From positions 179,352,240 through 179,416,239 of the forward strand of contig CM043944.1 in assembly GCA_014529385.2 (NCBI GenBank): a DNA stretch of 64,000 nucleotides. Reading direction: 5' to 3'. The notes under the pieces were generated by a model that was not told the origin of the DNA, did no database searches, and saw only the letters and a program-made list of their open reading frames with translations. Below, piece after piece: positions 35,781-48,259 of the stretch (positions within the stretch are counted from its first letter, which is position 1; every line of letters starts with the position of its first letter). The translations under genes were made by a program, and so were the position numbers. Origin of the DNA: Adiantum capillus-veneris (lineage: Eukaryota > Streptophyta > Polypodiopsida > Polypodiales > Pteridaceae).

Positions 35781-37792
35781 ACACTCAGGTTTTGTGAGAA
35801 CTGTCAAAAGAAAAGAACAGACTGAACAGATTTTAAGCACTTCAATAAAAACTAAATTGAAAGAGAGAGCACATGCAACACAAAGTGGAGGAATTCTACC
35901 CCAAAGAGTATTGGCCCCAAACCTTGGCTCCCCTTTTGGTATTTCTTTATATTACATCAAAAGAGTACAAGCCGGTACTCCATCCTCTGCTCCTTCTCCC
36001 AGAAGAGGGCCAGAGAATGAGCCCTAGCCTCATATTTAAAGGACCTTGGCCATTAAAAGCAGTTTACATGAAAAGCTTTAAATTCAAAACCAACTAGTCC
36101 AAAAAGCATATGGCCCGAAAAGCAGCCATCACAATCTACAAAACTTTGTACAATCTACCACGTCAGCAAGCTAGTGCAAGGTGCAAAAATCCATACAATC
36201 TACCACATCAACAGATTAGCATGAACTATGGAAATCTGTACATCTACTGCTTTTTCTTCTTCATTTAGAGTTTAGGCCCTGGGTCAACATCTGCAAGTTG
36301 GTTCCGTTCTTCAGTGGCTTGATACGCAACAATTTAAGACAAAATATCACAAAACTACTGACGTGTCAATTCACTGAAGAACAAACAATAATAGAAGAAG
36401 AAGTCCTACCAACTTATGGGACCCCGTATGATGGGGCCCAAGTGACATAAAGAAATTAAAATAAATCTAGACCCTCACACACACACAAAAGATAGCATAG
36501 AAATTGATGACATTTGAAAGGGGGAATGGGGGAACATGCTCGGCACAAACAAAAGGGCCTCTCTATAGCTCAGGGTATCCACAACACCCCTATCCTTTTG
36601 GAAAACACCTTCAAAACAACACTGCACACTAGGAGACCACTGCCTGCTCGATTTCCACTATTCTCACACTCCACAAACCCACCACACCAAGCGTACCTAC
36701 TACCAGGGCATGTATCTACCCTTACACACGCTAGTGCAGCTCAAAAATGTTGACTCATGGAAAGGCTCATTGTTGCAGGTGTATGGCAGTAGGCAATGTC
36801 GCAACAATGTGCTTGAGCCTGTGTCGGGCACCAAGTGTCACAGGTACCGTTGGATGTGTATGCTAAGTGGGCCATTTAACAGGCCAGACATGGTGCAAAA
36901 GATTTGCGAGTCAGAATGCTTGAAGATGCACGAAAATTTTTGTGAGGCATCGTACATTGTGGCAAGGGAGGAGAATATCAACGAGGTGATCTCTTTGGTG
37001 TTCAAAGTGCTGTGAGACACTGATTGTCGGCAATTGGAGGCGGTTCGATGATCTTAATTTGCGAGTGAATGCTTGCCATATCAAGGTTTTTTTTTTTTTA
37101 AGGAACATATGTTTGTTGTAGAGAATTCAAAAAAGAAGGTATGGCCGCGAGCTGCAGCCTGCATGAGGAGAAAAGTACGCCATCTGCCTGGTTCTGCATG
37201 GGAATGAGCTGCCAAGTGGGCTTGCATGGGAAAGAGAGACGGAATGGCCAAAGATAGGTAGGGCCGCCATTGCAATAGAAGGCAGCCGCGGGGTGGCCAG
37301 ATAGTATGGCCAGATAGTAAAAGCTAGGAGGGGACCAAGAAGGCGGGGGGGGCAACAGAGAGGATCCAAGAGGACTGAGGACAGTTCTCCAGACAGAGAT
37401 GAAGGAAGATCAAGTGACGGGGCTGTAGCAAGGAAGGGCCACGTACCACCATCAAAGGGTGGAGAAGAGATTGATGCATGCCGTGAGGGGGTTGGAACGC
37501 TACAGAGAGGGTCCTAGAACAAGCACACAAGGAAGAAGAGCCACGAAGTGCTGGCTGTTGTAAGGTAGAGGATGAGTGGGAGCACCGATTGCTAGAAGGC
37601 CGTGAGGAGCGGCATAACAGGTAGGGAGACCACCTGGGTGTCGGGCATGAGCTACAAGGAGCTCCGAGGGTCGCCGACTCCACGGTGTAGATCAAAAGGG
37701 AGTACGAGGTAGGTATATTATATACTGGGTGTTTTTTCCATTTCCCCCTTCCCATCAGTGGTGCCCCCACTGAGGATATACTGATTGCTCAA
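35781..37792. other. No supportable gene
   Basis: Mixed DNA. The phrase 'atacaatctaccac(g/a)tca' appears near 36150 and 36193. A T13 run at 37086-37098 could be a minus-strand poly(A) trace. Hydrophobic or Pro/Ser-rich minus-strand frames in three registers at 37098-37770 overlap each other and reflect base composition. 36710-37015 (plus) is open for 101 codons without a recognisable domain. Confidence 0.35.
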
Positions 37793-38300
37793 GTGATGGC
37801 GTGGTGCAGTAATATGGTGCCAGATTTTGAGTTGGTGCTCTCAGGTGAACAGGATGCTAAATATTGGATCTCAGATGTAGAGCTCTGGATGTTGTCGATG
37901 TGGATGGTGACCGATGAAGCCAAGGCAAAGGCTGTGCCGCTGGTGATGCGAGGGAAAGTCGAAGCTTGGTTCGAGGGGTTGGAAGTTCTTGATCGGCAAT
38001 CATGGAAGGTGATTCGAGCTTGATTTGTCAAAGATTTCTAGCAAAGGCTTTAAACTGCAGAAAAGTGGATTCTCAATTAAAGGCATTAAAGCAAGATGTG
38101 TCTGAAGACTTCAGTGTGTTTCTAACCAAGTTTGAAGATATTTGGAAGCAACTAGCTGCTGCTACCCAGCTGCAAAGTGGATATGTTTTCAAGATCTAGA
38201 GGTTCATGGCGTGCTTGCATCCGAGGATTAGAGACAACGTGGAAGCCGATGCGGATACCTATGAAGACATGGTCTATCTGGCAAAGATCAAAAGTAGATA
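37793..38300 (+). pseudogene. Retrotransposon gag (element L)
   Basis: MVPDFELVLSGEQDAKYWISDVELWM...AKAVPLVMRGKVEAWFEGLEVLDRQSW is a Gag capsid N-terminal half (paired with ...F..aL..rg.A..Wf). A frameshift at about 38020 leads into AKALNCRKVDSQLKALKQDVSEDFSVFLTKFEDIWKQL (38040-38160), the second capsid half. Then a stop and a further fragment LHPRIRDNVEADADTYEDM. Capsid assembly role inferred. Confidence 0.65.
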
Positions 38301-39572
38301 GGTTAAGCGAAAATTGAAGTTGGCGTGTTGAAGCCAATAGATTCTATGCCTGTTGTTGCGGAGATAGCCAAGTATTCGTTGGTCCAACCAACGATGTTTC
38401 CAAGTGTTTGAAGTGCAAGGTCTGTTGAGTAAGGCCTACTGTTGACTATGTTGCTTGGAGATTTCTAGTTTTTGATGTGCATGTATTGAGGGTGGACGAG
38501 CTTGTCAATGAGGAGAAGCTCCAGATTGCGGTGAGCCAAAATGCCGGAGCGATAGCAGATATGGAGGTTCCGATGTGGATTGAAGAGTTAAAGCCTGTTC
38601 TTGTGGAAAGTTTGTATGAAAACATAGCAGAATGCAATTAGGTTGCAGATACCAAGGATTCAAAAGCTGATGAAGAAAGTGACCAAAGCTGTGGTGATGG
38701 TCAAGCTTTTGTGGAACAGCGGACGAATGAAGATGCAGATATGCAGTCGGTATATGATGCCTATGATGATGAATATACAAGCTCGAGTAGTTGGGAGACA
38801 AGCGAAGAGGATGGAGCATATGAGTCCACATCCTATGGCAAGGGGACGGAGTCTGATGAGCCTGAGCTGGTAAAGGTAAAGTTTCCCTCTTATGTGTATG
38901 ATCATATGGTAGTAGCCCATGTGCAAGAAGAGCAGGTGCTCAAAGAATAGCAGGATGCAGGTGAAGAGCCAGTTTTCAAAGACCAGGGGGTTGGGCAACC
39001 ATCTCTCGTTCCTTGTGATGGTCAGGGCATATTGACTGAAGAAGAATGTCTTGATGAAGATGATTGGGGATTTGATGAGCCGGTGGCCGATGTTGATGAC
39101 AAGACGCAGATTTTCATTGCTAAAGCAATGGCGAGGATACAGGATATGCAAGGTTGTGTGCCTGATCCAGTGACGTTTGAAGCACCTACAGATGAAGTGG
39201 CTATGCAAGCGCCGCTATGCCAATTGTTGCAGGTTGTTTTTCTTGAAGACAGGGATACTATGGACGAGTCTTTAGCCGATGGCTGGGGAACACAGGATAC
39301 GGAAGCTGTGTAGGGTGTACAGGCTTGTTTTGGGTGGGAAAATGATTCATGCATGCAGTTTTTTGAAGGATGGTGTTATCGAGCTTTACAGGAATGGTTG
39401 GCTTACAAATTTATAGGTGCAAAGCAGGGGTGGTGTGCATATGCTTTACAGATGGATGATGATGAGCAATACCATATCTTTGGTCTAGGTGGAGTTTACA
39501 CTATGCTTGGGGAAGCCTGCGGCTTTCCATTTGACCCGTGCGGGCTCTACAATAGAATCTCTCTCTATCTAT
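38301..39572 (+). pseudogene. Acidic ORF remnants downstream of gag L
   Basis: Plus-strand frames 38711-38950 and 39032-39313 are strongly acidic (EDADMQSVYDAYDDEYTSS; EEECLDEDDWGFDEPVADVDD). 39353-39652 reads FFEGWCYRALQEWLAYKF and is cut by the LTR at 39573. They follow gag in phase order and could be gag-PR linker or an extra ORF. No known domain recognised. Confidence 0.4.
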
Positions 39573-40616
39573 TGTTGAAAGGAAGCCCTTTCAACAACGT
39601 TTCCATAAAGATTCCATTAAAGATTTCTCAAACATGTAAAGATTCCACATGAAGATGGTGAAGTAATGAAGATGAAGATGGATGCTGCAACATGAAGATA
39701 CGAGTTCATGGACGGCATCGAGTATCCCGTTATTATTATTTTGAGCCATTACGGCCACTTCTATAATGTTTACGGGAACCTCATATTATAAATCGGCACT
39801 TGTATTTTGGCCATAGATGCTTGTATAATGAGTAAAGCCAACTCAGTTTCTTGTAATTAAGCTTTGTAGAAGCCTAAGGACAATTCAGGTCATTTGGCCG
39901 GACATTAGGTTTGAAGGCTTTGTATATAAGCTAAAACCTAAGTCTTTGTAAAAAACAAATTACGTTATCTCAATTAATATACAGTCGTGGGTTCTGCAGC
40001 ACATGGTAGTGAGCTTCACGCACACACACCGTCGCACACACTAATCACATTGCAGATATGAGAGTAGGAGCGTGTTAGCATCGAGGAGCTCTCCGCGTCA
40101 ACGCAAGCAATGCAAGCCGAGGACCACATCGCGAGCCCACCTGCTACGAGCTATATTTGGTCGTAAGTACCTCAAACGACATCCGTTCTGAATGATCAAG
40201 TAGTCATTAGAATCAGGGCGAGAAGCTCTTCGTGTTGATGTTTTTGTAGAAATTGTTGTTTTGAGTCTATCGCGATAGTGATTAGAGGTCTTACAGTTAT
40301 GGTTTTCAGGGTTTAGGTGTTTGGCCATATAGGATATGTCCTTGTGAGTCTTGCCCTCCGATTTCGAGTCATTCCGATATGATTTGAGATTGTTTCGAGC
40401 TTGTAGTGTTTTGTAGGATGCGTTGTCTGTTTCTTTGCTTTATGGTAGTGTTGTGGTAGGATTAGTGACTGTAGAGTGTTGTTCGTGTCTAGCTCAGGGT
40501 TGACAACCCAGAGATTGCCTCCATGCCCTAGTCGGGTCAGCTACGTCCTCGGTTGACAGTTTGTTGGTCTGTGTTCTCGCTGTGCTCCATTGTCCATCGC
40601 GGCGTACCCGCTAACA
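39573..40616 (+). repeat. 5' LTR of element I
   Basis: TG...CA, 1044 bp, followed after one base by a PBS. It is related in R/U5 to the H LTR (17288-18245). A perfect 10-bp-arm hairpin forms the first 24 bases. TATA 'tatataag' at 39923-39930. Confidence 0.75.
39923..39930 (+). promoter_or_regulatory. TATA box in I LTR
   Basis: 'tatataag' at the position equivalent to the TATA box of the H LTR. Confidence 0.6.
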
Positions 40617-40617
40617 T

Positions 40618-40634
40618 TGGTGCCGTTGCCGAGG
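40618..40634 (+). promoter_or_regulatory. Primer binding site of element I
   Basis: TGGTGCCGTTGCCGAGG differs at two positions from the tRNA-Asp-type primer site of many plant gypsy elements (TGGCGCCGTTGCCGGGG). It lies one base after the LTR end. Confidence 0.8.
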
Positions 40635-41274
40635 AAGAAGCACCTAAACTAGCGTAGACCGCATCACTCGTGTTTGATAGTATAGTGTTCCTCTAGAGTT
40701 TTCTAGAGTGTTGTCACCCTTTGCCTTCTTAGTGGGAAGTCAGAGAGCGGATCTCTTGACTGAGGGATAGCCAGGGAGCCTGCGTCTCGCCGAGGTGGTC
40801 CACCATGAGGTTGAGGTATGGTTATATCATTTTGTTGTGTGTTTAGATTAGGTTCTATGGTTCGTGTATTTGGTTGTGACTTATGGTTGTGAAGAACTTG
40901 AAAGAAAAAAAAATGCAAAGAAAAACACAAAAGGTAAGCAGGAGGCTGTTTGCTTGCCAGAAAGCAAAAACAACCATTCAACCATCCAAAGTAGGACTTT
41001 AGGTAGTGTAGGACATCTGATGTTGATCTAGAGCAATTTTGACATGAAAATGTGCTTGAAAACACAAAAGGCGGAATTGTGCTGATTATGGTAAAAGTGC
41101 TCTAAAATGGTCGTTTGAAAGCCGATTTGAGTGCTTGTTTTTGCATTGGAGACCTTAAGGTGGTGAGAAGTGTTGGAGATCACATCCAAGTGTGCGAACA
41201 TCGTAGTTCATTGACTGCCTGTTAAGTCGGAGAAGAAGGGTGAAATGTTTTCTTAAAATATCAAGGGAAAGCTG

Positions 41275-42399
41275 ATGGCGGGGATGCAGGACGATGCGTC
41301 AGAATCAATGCCGCACACCAGGTCGATGAATATGGAGATGGAGGAGCTGTTTAAGTCGTGGCAACAGGAAGATCACATCGAGGTGGAGAGTGATGAAGCT
41401 GAGTCTATGAGTGATCAGGGGAGTATGGAGATGGTGGTGGTACGTTTGACCCAAATGAGGTGGAAACCCAGGTATGGCTCAAGCGCATAGGCCTTTATGA
41501 GTTTGCATGTCTACCTTGGAACGCATGAGCAGAGAACGAGTTCGCTGAGCAACAGTGGAACATGATTAAGGAGAGTGATGGAGTGATTACAGGGGATGTG
41601 CGCTTGACACCAAGGTTGGTGTCCAAGGTTTTTAAAGTTCCATATTTGCATGTGCTGGCTAAGGGGAGGAAGGTGACTAGCTCCAAGATGAAGGGGGATT
41701 TTTGGAAATCCGGTTGGGAAGAAGGCATTCTATATGGTGCGGAATGTGGGTGGAATCAGAGCCTCAAATTTGTTTTGATATCTGGAGAAGGTGTGCATTC
41801 TATAGAAGACTATTTACATGTCTAAGGAGGCTTTTGCACCATTGTTTCAGGCTGAGAGAGGCATTACGGTTGATTGGGAAACAGTGTTGTATGATCGGAT
41901 GCAGCTTACAGACAAGAGAGATTGGCGTCGAACACCGGCAGTGGGCCGAATGGCGCCTTATTTGGCCACAATCTCTGAGCATGTTCTGAAGATTTCGTCA
42001 TTAGCAACAGGTTTGAAGACATTGGTTACAGATGTGTTGAAGGAAGAGGGAACATTATGTGGAATGAAGCGGAGGAAGTTGTTGTTGGGGTCTCCAATAG
42101 TTGAAAAAAGCAAATCACCTTTTAAAGTTTCTTGGAAGGGTTTGGAGGAGTCTGAATCAAAGTTGAACATTTTCACCATGGAATCAAAGTTTAAGAAGTC
42201 GGAGTCTAAAGGTAAGAAGGTCACACTGTTTATGAAAGGAATGGGTGGAGCTGCAGAGAAGAGTGTTCCGGAGAGTTTGAAGGTTAAGGCAGGTAGCAGT
42301 GCCAGTTATGAGGCCAGTGGGATTTTCTCTCTGAAGGAGGCTGCTAACTGTTTCATTGATTTGAATGGGTTCCTGCAGAATCAGGATGTGGCGCTTTAG
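41275..42399 (+). pseudogene. Element I ORF1, unknown
   Basis: Pieces in three frames: 41275-41490 (Met/Glu-rich, HTRSMNMEMEELFKSW), 41562-41825 (SDGVITGDVRLTPRLVSKVFKVPYL) and 41818-42399 (MSKEAFAPLFQAERGIT...APYLATISEHVLKI, then a Lys/Ser-rich tail). 'G...LTPRLVSKVFKVP' resembles the N-terminal pattern seen in plant-mobile-domain and related transposon-encoded proteins, but that is a weak likeness. No catalytic residues identified. Confidence 0.4.
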
Positions 42400-42536
42400 G
42401 TGATGGAAAGTGAGAAGATGGAACATAAGTGTAGTGCTACCCCAGAATGGGAAATGCAGACAGGATGCAATTATTTCAAGAGAGGGCAGATAAGGAAAGA
42501 TTGTAGGAGGAGGTTAAGAGGATTACAGATGAGGCT

Positions 42537-43133
42537 ATGGCAAGGAATGCTGAAGTTTTGAGTGTAGCTGAGGATTTCACTCGATGGTCAGATGGACTGA
42601 AGACTGCAGTGGATGAGCAATTTAAAGAATTGGGGGACAAGGTGGCTGATTTGACCACTCAAAATATTTTGTTGATTAATAGACTAACTCCATTGGTGGA
42701 TATGGAGAAGGCGGCATTGCAGAACCAGGGAATGACAGGCATTTTAGTAGCTGATTCGGATGCGGATGTCTTGAAGCAGTTAGTGCTGGAATATGCACAG
42801 AAGATGTGGAATAAATCAACTAGGCTTTGGAGGGAGCATATGGAAGTGTCAATGGACCGCTTCAAGAATTGGTTTCAGCTAGCTGGAAAGGAGAGCATTA
42901 GGAGGGAGAATGAGGCATTGAAGATGGAGAATGAGAGGCTGGTTGCAGAGATGGAGGAGTTGAAGAACAAAAGCAAGGGAATTGAAGTAAGTGTAGGGGG
43001 TCTGAGTAAGTGGACGGCAGAGCTGAGTAGTGGCGTTTTGGAACTAGATCAAAATTTGGTGGGTGGAGTGGAATCGGAAGTGGAAAATCAAATGGAAGCA
43101 GAGGTGGAAAAGCAAGCGGACTGGATTTTGTGA
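42537..43133 (+). CDS. Element I ORF2, coiled-coil protein of unknown function
   Basis: 198-codon open frame with an ATG. Heptad-like segments predict coiled coils at residues about 18-60 (SDGLKTAVDEQFKELGDKVADLT) and 120-145 (RRENEALKMENERLVAEMEEL). The C-terminus is acidic. Such proteins occur as structural partners in some retroelements, but I recognise no family. It is the longest undamaged frame of element I. Confidence 0.4.
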   Translation: MARNAEVLSVAEDFTRWSDGLKTAVDEQFKELGDKVADLTTQNILLINRLTPLVDMEKAALQNQGMTGILVADSDADVLKQLVLEYAQKMWNKSTRLWREHMEVSMDRFKNWFQLAGKESIRRENEALKMENERLVAEMEELKNKSKGIEVSVGGLSKWTAELSSGVLELDQNLVGGVESEVENQMEAEVEKQADWIL

Positions 43134-46100
43134 TAGAAATGGCTTTGGAGATAGATGCAGAAGGTGTTGCTGGGGAGCAGAATACTTGATCAAGGGATTG
43201 TGGGTCTAGGTCAGCCTATGGCTCTAGCCACCGGGCTGTGCCAGGTGTTAAGCCGAGGGAATTTTGGATGTTTTACCTTAGTGGAATTCAGAATATTAAC
43301 TTTTGTACTTTTGGGATTCTAAGTGGTGTTCTTGGGAAAGGGCGTTGCCCATTGGTATTCTCCAACTATGTAATTGTCAATCAGTGTCTTTTGGGGAATA
43401 TGAAGGCGGAAGTTATGGCGGAACTAGTCTGTTCATGTGTTCTGTTCTAGTTCCATTCTGATTCCTATGTTTGTCTATTCTGAATGTCTTTGCCTATAAC
43501 AGCAATTGCCAGTCAAAAGGCTTGGGAGGTTCACTATGTGTAAAACTACAATATCACGTGCGTTCAAGACATGTTTGTAAAACTCCTTATCTGTGAATTT
43601 TGTTAAGAATATAGTGTACCCTTTTCTTTTAAAATCTGTAAGGTTTTTCCAAATTTGAAAAAATAATGCCCTTATGTATATATATTTATGTAAGTTTCAA
43701 GAACTTTAAATACCCTTCTGTTGAACTCACGTGATAGGTTACATTTTTATTAGGTGACCTACTGGGTCAAAAGGCCTCTTAAGCCCACAAAAAGATCCTC
43801 ATTTTTCACCAAAAGCTTCATTTTTTTTTGAACCTGCTTGATCAATTGTCGCCCAGTGCTCAAGGGCCCCATGGTCACCTAGTAAAGGTCCACTAAAACC
43901 CCCCGTTTTCATCTTCAAATCATCTGCCTCTTGCCATTTTAAGATCTCCAAGGCTGTCATTTGAGGCCACGAAAAAGGCCAAAAAGCATCTGCCACTTTC
44001 CTCTCGGCATTACCTCTCGACTTCGTCCTGCCGCATCTAGCTGACTGAGTATCCAGCTGATGCACTACCGATTTGTGCTAGCTCCTCATGATGCATACTA
44101 CCACCAAGAACCTTGGCGATGCCAAAATGATGCCAGATGGTGCCTTTCCCAATGCGGTCAAGTGGCCTCAAACTTGACCCCCTCAAAATCTTCAACTGAT
44201 CATAACTTGCTATTCCGAGCTCCGATTCACAATCCGAGATGACATCCATGCTTCGTAACTCGAGCTCTGCACATCCACCCATTGATAAATGCGCGAGCTA
44301 CCTGTCGACAGCTGTTCATTGGGGATCTGCTACACACTCCAGCTTTAAACTTCAGTATCTTGCTCACCGAGCTTCGTTTGACGAGCCGTCTCGATCGGCT
44401 TCTAAAGCACATTGAGCACTACATTTTAGGACACTGATTTGGCATTTTGAACACCTTGATTTGTCATCCCATTTGGACCATCCCATATCACTTTTGGCCT
44501 AAAAGCAGCTTTAAGCATACATTCCCGCTACCCTTTGGATGCCTAGGACCTTGGCACCTACCCTAGCCTTCTGCACTGCACTTGCCTGCTGCCTCTGCCT
44601 AGCATAGACCACCTTCTAGCTTCGACCAACTTTGGTTGCACCAATGTGTTTCCGCAAAGATTCTTCTTGATCTTTAATTCCCATGCATGTGGATGCTGTG
44701 GGGCACCCTCCTGTGGCTTTGATGAATCATTTGAACTCACAGATACCCTTTTTGGAAATTTGTTGCTCAAATAGCATCTTTTTTGGAGATATGGTTGGAG
44801 ACATGCTCATTTAACTCCATTACTCCCTAGTAAGCGAAAATACCCTCACTCCTCTGTTTCACATACACACACTATGCAATCAAGGTTAAGTGAGGGGCCA
44901 AAGAAACCCTCACCTCTTTTTATAGTAGAACCATATAGGTTGAGCTATTTTGTATTGCACTGAGTAGAGAATCCCACCCGATCTGCACACTCAGCAGGTC
45001 CAAGCTTCAAGGCACATAATTACCCGATGCATCCATCATGGTTATGTCAAAATAGACAATGTGGAAGCGTAAAGACCAAGGAGAGAGAGAGAGAGAGTCT
45101 CTTGAATTAATCAACGTCCTTGGCAATGAATAACTGAATGTGTATACAATGGAGGCAAGGGGTTGCTTTATATAGAAACCCTAATAAATTTCCCTACCCA
45201 AGACTTTGACAAATAAGTAAAATAAATACCTAAAAGCCAAACTAAAGAATGGGATCACATTGGACAGCTCACTTGGGATGCCAAGAATTTAACACCCTCT
45301 CTGCAACTCATAGTGGACATCAATAGTGAAACCAAGTCAATGAAAGCTACCATGGACACCCCAGAAAGTGGCCACCAACTGGATACACCTCGGTGTTGCT
45401 CTCCTTAAATTTGTACTTGAAAGTAATGCCATCTTGAGCATTGGTTGCCTTTGTAGAAACTTTGAACTATAGAGCACACTACGTCCAACAATCCCCATTT
45501 GTGAACTTTGAACATATCACGTCCAAAATATAAAACTCTAAGATAATGATCTGATGGAACACATTCTGTCCATAATCTGACCAACAACAATGAATTGGCT
45601 AGCCCATCCATAGTGTTTTAGATGTATGATTGGTTCCCTGCTAGATGCATGTACATTGAATTTTGACCTACGGGTCCAAACACCAATAACTTGAACTTCA
45701 ACACAAGGGTACAAATTAATTATAGGGAGCATGGACTGCCCCTCTTCGCCACTCACAAGCCTCTCACTGGTTGAAGCTAGTGGTGACACCTATCATTTGA
45801 CTAGAAATATAACGTGGAGGCCACTGTGGCCACCACCACGAGTGCCATGTCGATCTCCTCTGTCAAATCTTTATTACCATAATCTTTGTGCAGCTTGCCT
45901 TTGTCCTTGTCTATCTATGAGTTCCTACTTTTGCCTTTGGCTTCAAACTCTCAAGACAAACAAAGCATCCAATCGCAATCATGACTATGATTGTACCTCA
46001 TGGGTACCGAGGCAGCTAACTAAGTATTGGTATTTCCATCCTTGTATAGATGACCTTTACTGATGTCCTCTATTTAAATCCTCAATTTTATTATGACTTC

Positions 46101-47330
46101 ACAAACTCAAGACAAACAATTTTTCGGGTTCCTTGAGAAGTCTACCGATGCATTAGGAAGAGGTTGGGGTGTAGGAGGGCCTCTTTATTTTCCATAAGCT
46201 TATGGAGGTGATTATTATTTTGACAATTAGGTGTACACCATGTGTGCAAGAATGGTGGGTGTGTAAGAGATGTGTAAGAGTGGTCAAAGGATGAACTTTT
46301 CCCAAAAAAAAGGAGGTGGATAATTTTATGATTTTCAGCCTTTTTTAACTCCCACAAATGATCTCCGATTTGAGCGGAGATCATAATCTCGAATCTACAC
46401 GTTGAGCTCTTTCCATCAATATGTTGCATGATGTGGTTTTACCTGCTAGATTAGAAATTCCATTTTCGGGGAAAATTTTGAATTTGAATAAACTACTTGT
46501 TTAGCCTGTTTGAATTGAAAAGTTGTCCTTTGATTACTTTCTTAAAACTAAAGGTTTGACTTCCTTAAACTGCCAAAGAAAGAGGCCTTCCTAGATCCCA
46601 TTCTCTTCCTACTGGCATAAGCCGCTAAATGGATGGTTGACGATCCGTTATCCATAGCTTTGGGTTGTCTTTGATAGATGTCATCGCGGGCGCTCAAGCA
46701 AGGGGAGGCCATTTTGAAGTTACAAGATCTCAAAATTGGTACTCCTCGCACTCCAAGGGCCATACAAGTCCACCAAGCCGCATCGAACTTCCTATAAGAA
46801 ATTCCACCCCACTGGTAATCCCAATCCGCTCCACTCTTGAGCTCCAATCTCCTTGTTCCTTTTTGAGCCACTCCACAACTCTTCAACTCCCAAGTGGCTC
46901 CACAATTTTCCACTTTACCTTGCAAACCTGCCATAGCTCCACAAAATAACCCAAGTGACAGCCACACCAAGACACCCTCCGGTTGTTGCACTTCAAAACG
47001 CCACGGGGGAGGGACTCTATCGTTGTCATTGGAGCACATAGGCTAGCATTTTAAAATGCTAGCCCAAAATAGTGACGCACCGATAGTAGGGAGGGGAAGT
47101 TGTTACTGGCGTCTCAAAAATGCACATGGGGGGAGGCGCTTTGGCATGGGGTGGTGAATGTCTGGGGCGTCTTAAAAAGAAAACGGGAGGGAGTGCTGCC
47201 AAGGGATGTTGGGGGAGTTTGTTGCCTTTGTTGCTAGCATCTTAAAATGCTGCAACAGCAAGCAAGTCCGAAACATGCTCAAAACTTTCAAATGCCAATG
47301 AAGGAGCCAAAAACGCCCAGTGTGGGACGG
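43134..47330. other. No supportable gene; mixed repeats
   Basis: Plus-strand AT-rich DNA to about 43.8 kb, then GC-richer sequence. A (GA)n run lies at 45081-45097. Minus-strand frames 43799-44065, 44037-44282 and 46548-47039 are open but match nothing and overlap in register. A perfect palindrome at 47041-47064 is listed separately. Confidence 0.35.
47041..47064. repeat. Perfect 24-bp palindrome
   Basis: 12-bp arms beginning GGCTAGCATTTT with no loop. A degenerate relative ('gttgctagcatc-ttaaaatgctgcaac') lies near 47230-47255. Confidence 0.95.
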
Positions 47331-48220
47331 GTGTCTAACCTCACTCGTATCTTATTGCAGACATAGCGAGAACCACGAATAAATTATCAATCCATGGGAT
47401 GAAGCTGACTCGACTAGTGCATAGAGGCTACAAGAGGCTGTCAATTTCTTAGAAAACAACAAATAACTGGCATCTAACGCAAGCTACACTCAAATGACTG
47501 AAATCAGCAAAAGCTAATCGCTCATCGGCAAAAAAATCACATCCGTTACAGCATCAAATGGCATCCAAAGATAATGAAGCTTTTACGATATGTTTATTAG
47601 ACCTAAGCACACATGCTTATGGTCTCAAATCCCACTTTAGGTCAAGTACAAAAATCGTGATTATTAACACCAGTGGATTTTTGATCTGGTTGTTTTCGAC
47701 CCAAAATGCATCTAAATGCTTAGCAATGATACCCCAATAGCCTGCCTATACTTAGTTTTTTATTTTGAAGCTTAAATTCCTACTTATGATGAGATTAGGC
47801 CGCGGGTTGACGACGCTGAAAGCTACAAAATACTGTGAAATACTTACGTCAATGCGTAGAGCTCTTACATGCGGTTGCTACGCAATAGACACGACTGCAA
47901 TGTGACAAAAGGGGGAGGGAGTAGGAAGTTCAAGAAGGAGAGAAGGGAGCGTCATTAGCTCACGTTGTGTATTTCATTATCCAAAACTTACAAAAATTGG
48001 TTTTTATACATTAGCCAAGGTTTTTGGTGGTCAAAACTAATAATCTGGGAGCTCTAACTAAAGATGGGTTGATACAATCTGGAAGCTTGTAGCCCCGACT
48101 CATCAATTACAATATTTATATGGAAGATAGGAGTTACAATATTCCTGATTCATCAAAATAATATATGTTTTTATAATGAGACCTCTGAAAAATGGTATCC
48201 GTGTTAGCTTACTGCTAACA
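47331..48220 (-). repeat. 3' LTR of element C
   Basis: 890 bp; on the minus strand TGTTAGCAG...CCCACA. Co-linear with 54820-55720. Contains 'cgtgattattaac', echoing the leader hairpins. Confidence 0.88.
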
Positions 48221-48234
48221 TTCCCCCCCTCCTT
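48221..48234 (-). promoter_or_regulatory. Polypurine tract of element C
   Basis: Minus-strand AAGGAGGGGGGGAA directly precedes the 3' LTR. Confidence 0.88.
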
Positions 48235-48259
48235 GCATGTGTCGTCCCTTGACACAGCT

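Larger units (their letters stand above)
40617..43133 (+). mobile_element. Element I internal region: non-autonomous, no polymerase
   Basis: From the PBS the internal region carries a 640-bp leader, then ORFs at 41275-42399 and 42537-43133, none with RT, RNase H, IN or a protease. No PPT or 3' LTR is seen downstream to 47.3 kb, so the element is truncated or its 3' LTR has decayed beyond recognition. Confidence 0.55.

Noticed and set aside
37098-37770. Several overlapping minus-strand frames (60-148 codons), Pro/Ser/Leu-rich
   Set aside because: They occupy all three registers over the same bases and match nothing; base composition explains them.
38660-39208. 182-codon minus-strand frame, His/Ile/Leu-rich
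   Set aside because: It is the reverse of the acidic plus-strand frames that follow gag L; antisense of Asp/Glu-rich codons gives such composition.
46548-47039. 163-codon minus-strand frame
   Set aside because: Trp/Gly/Cys-rich with no recognisable domain and ends at the palindrome region; no support for a gene.
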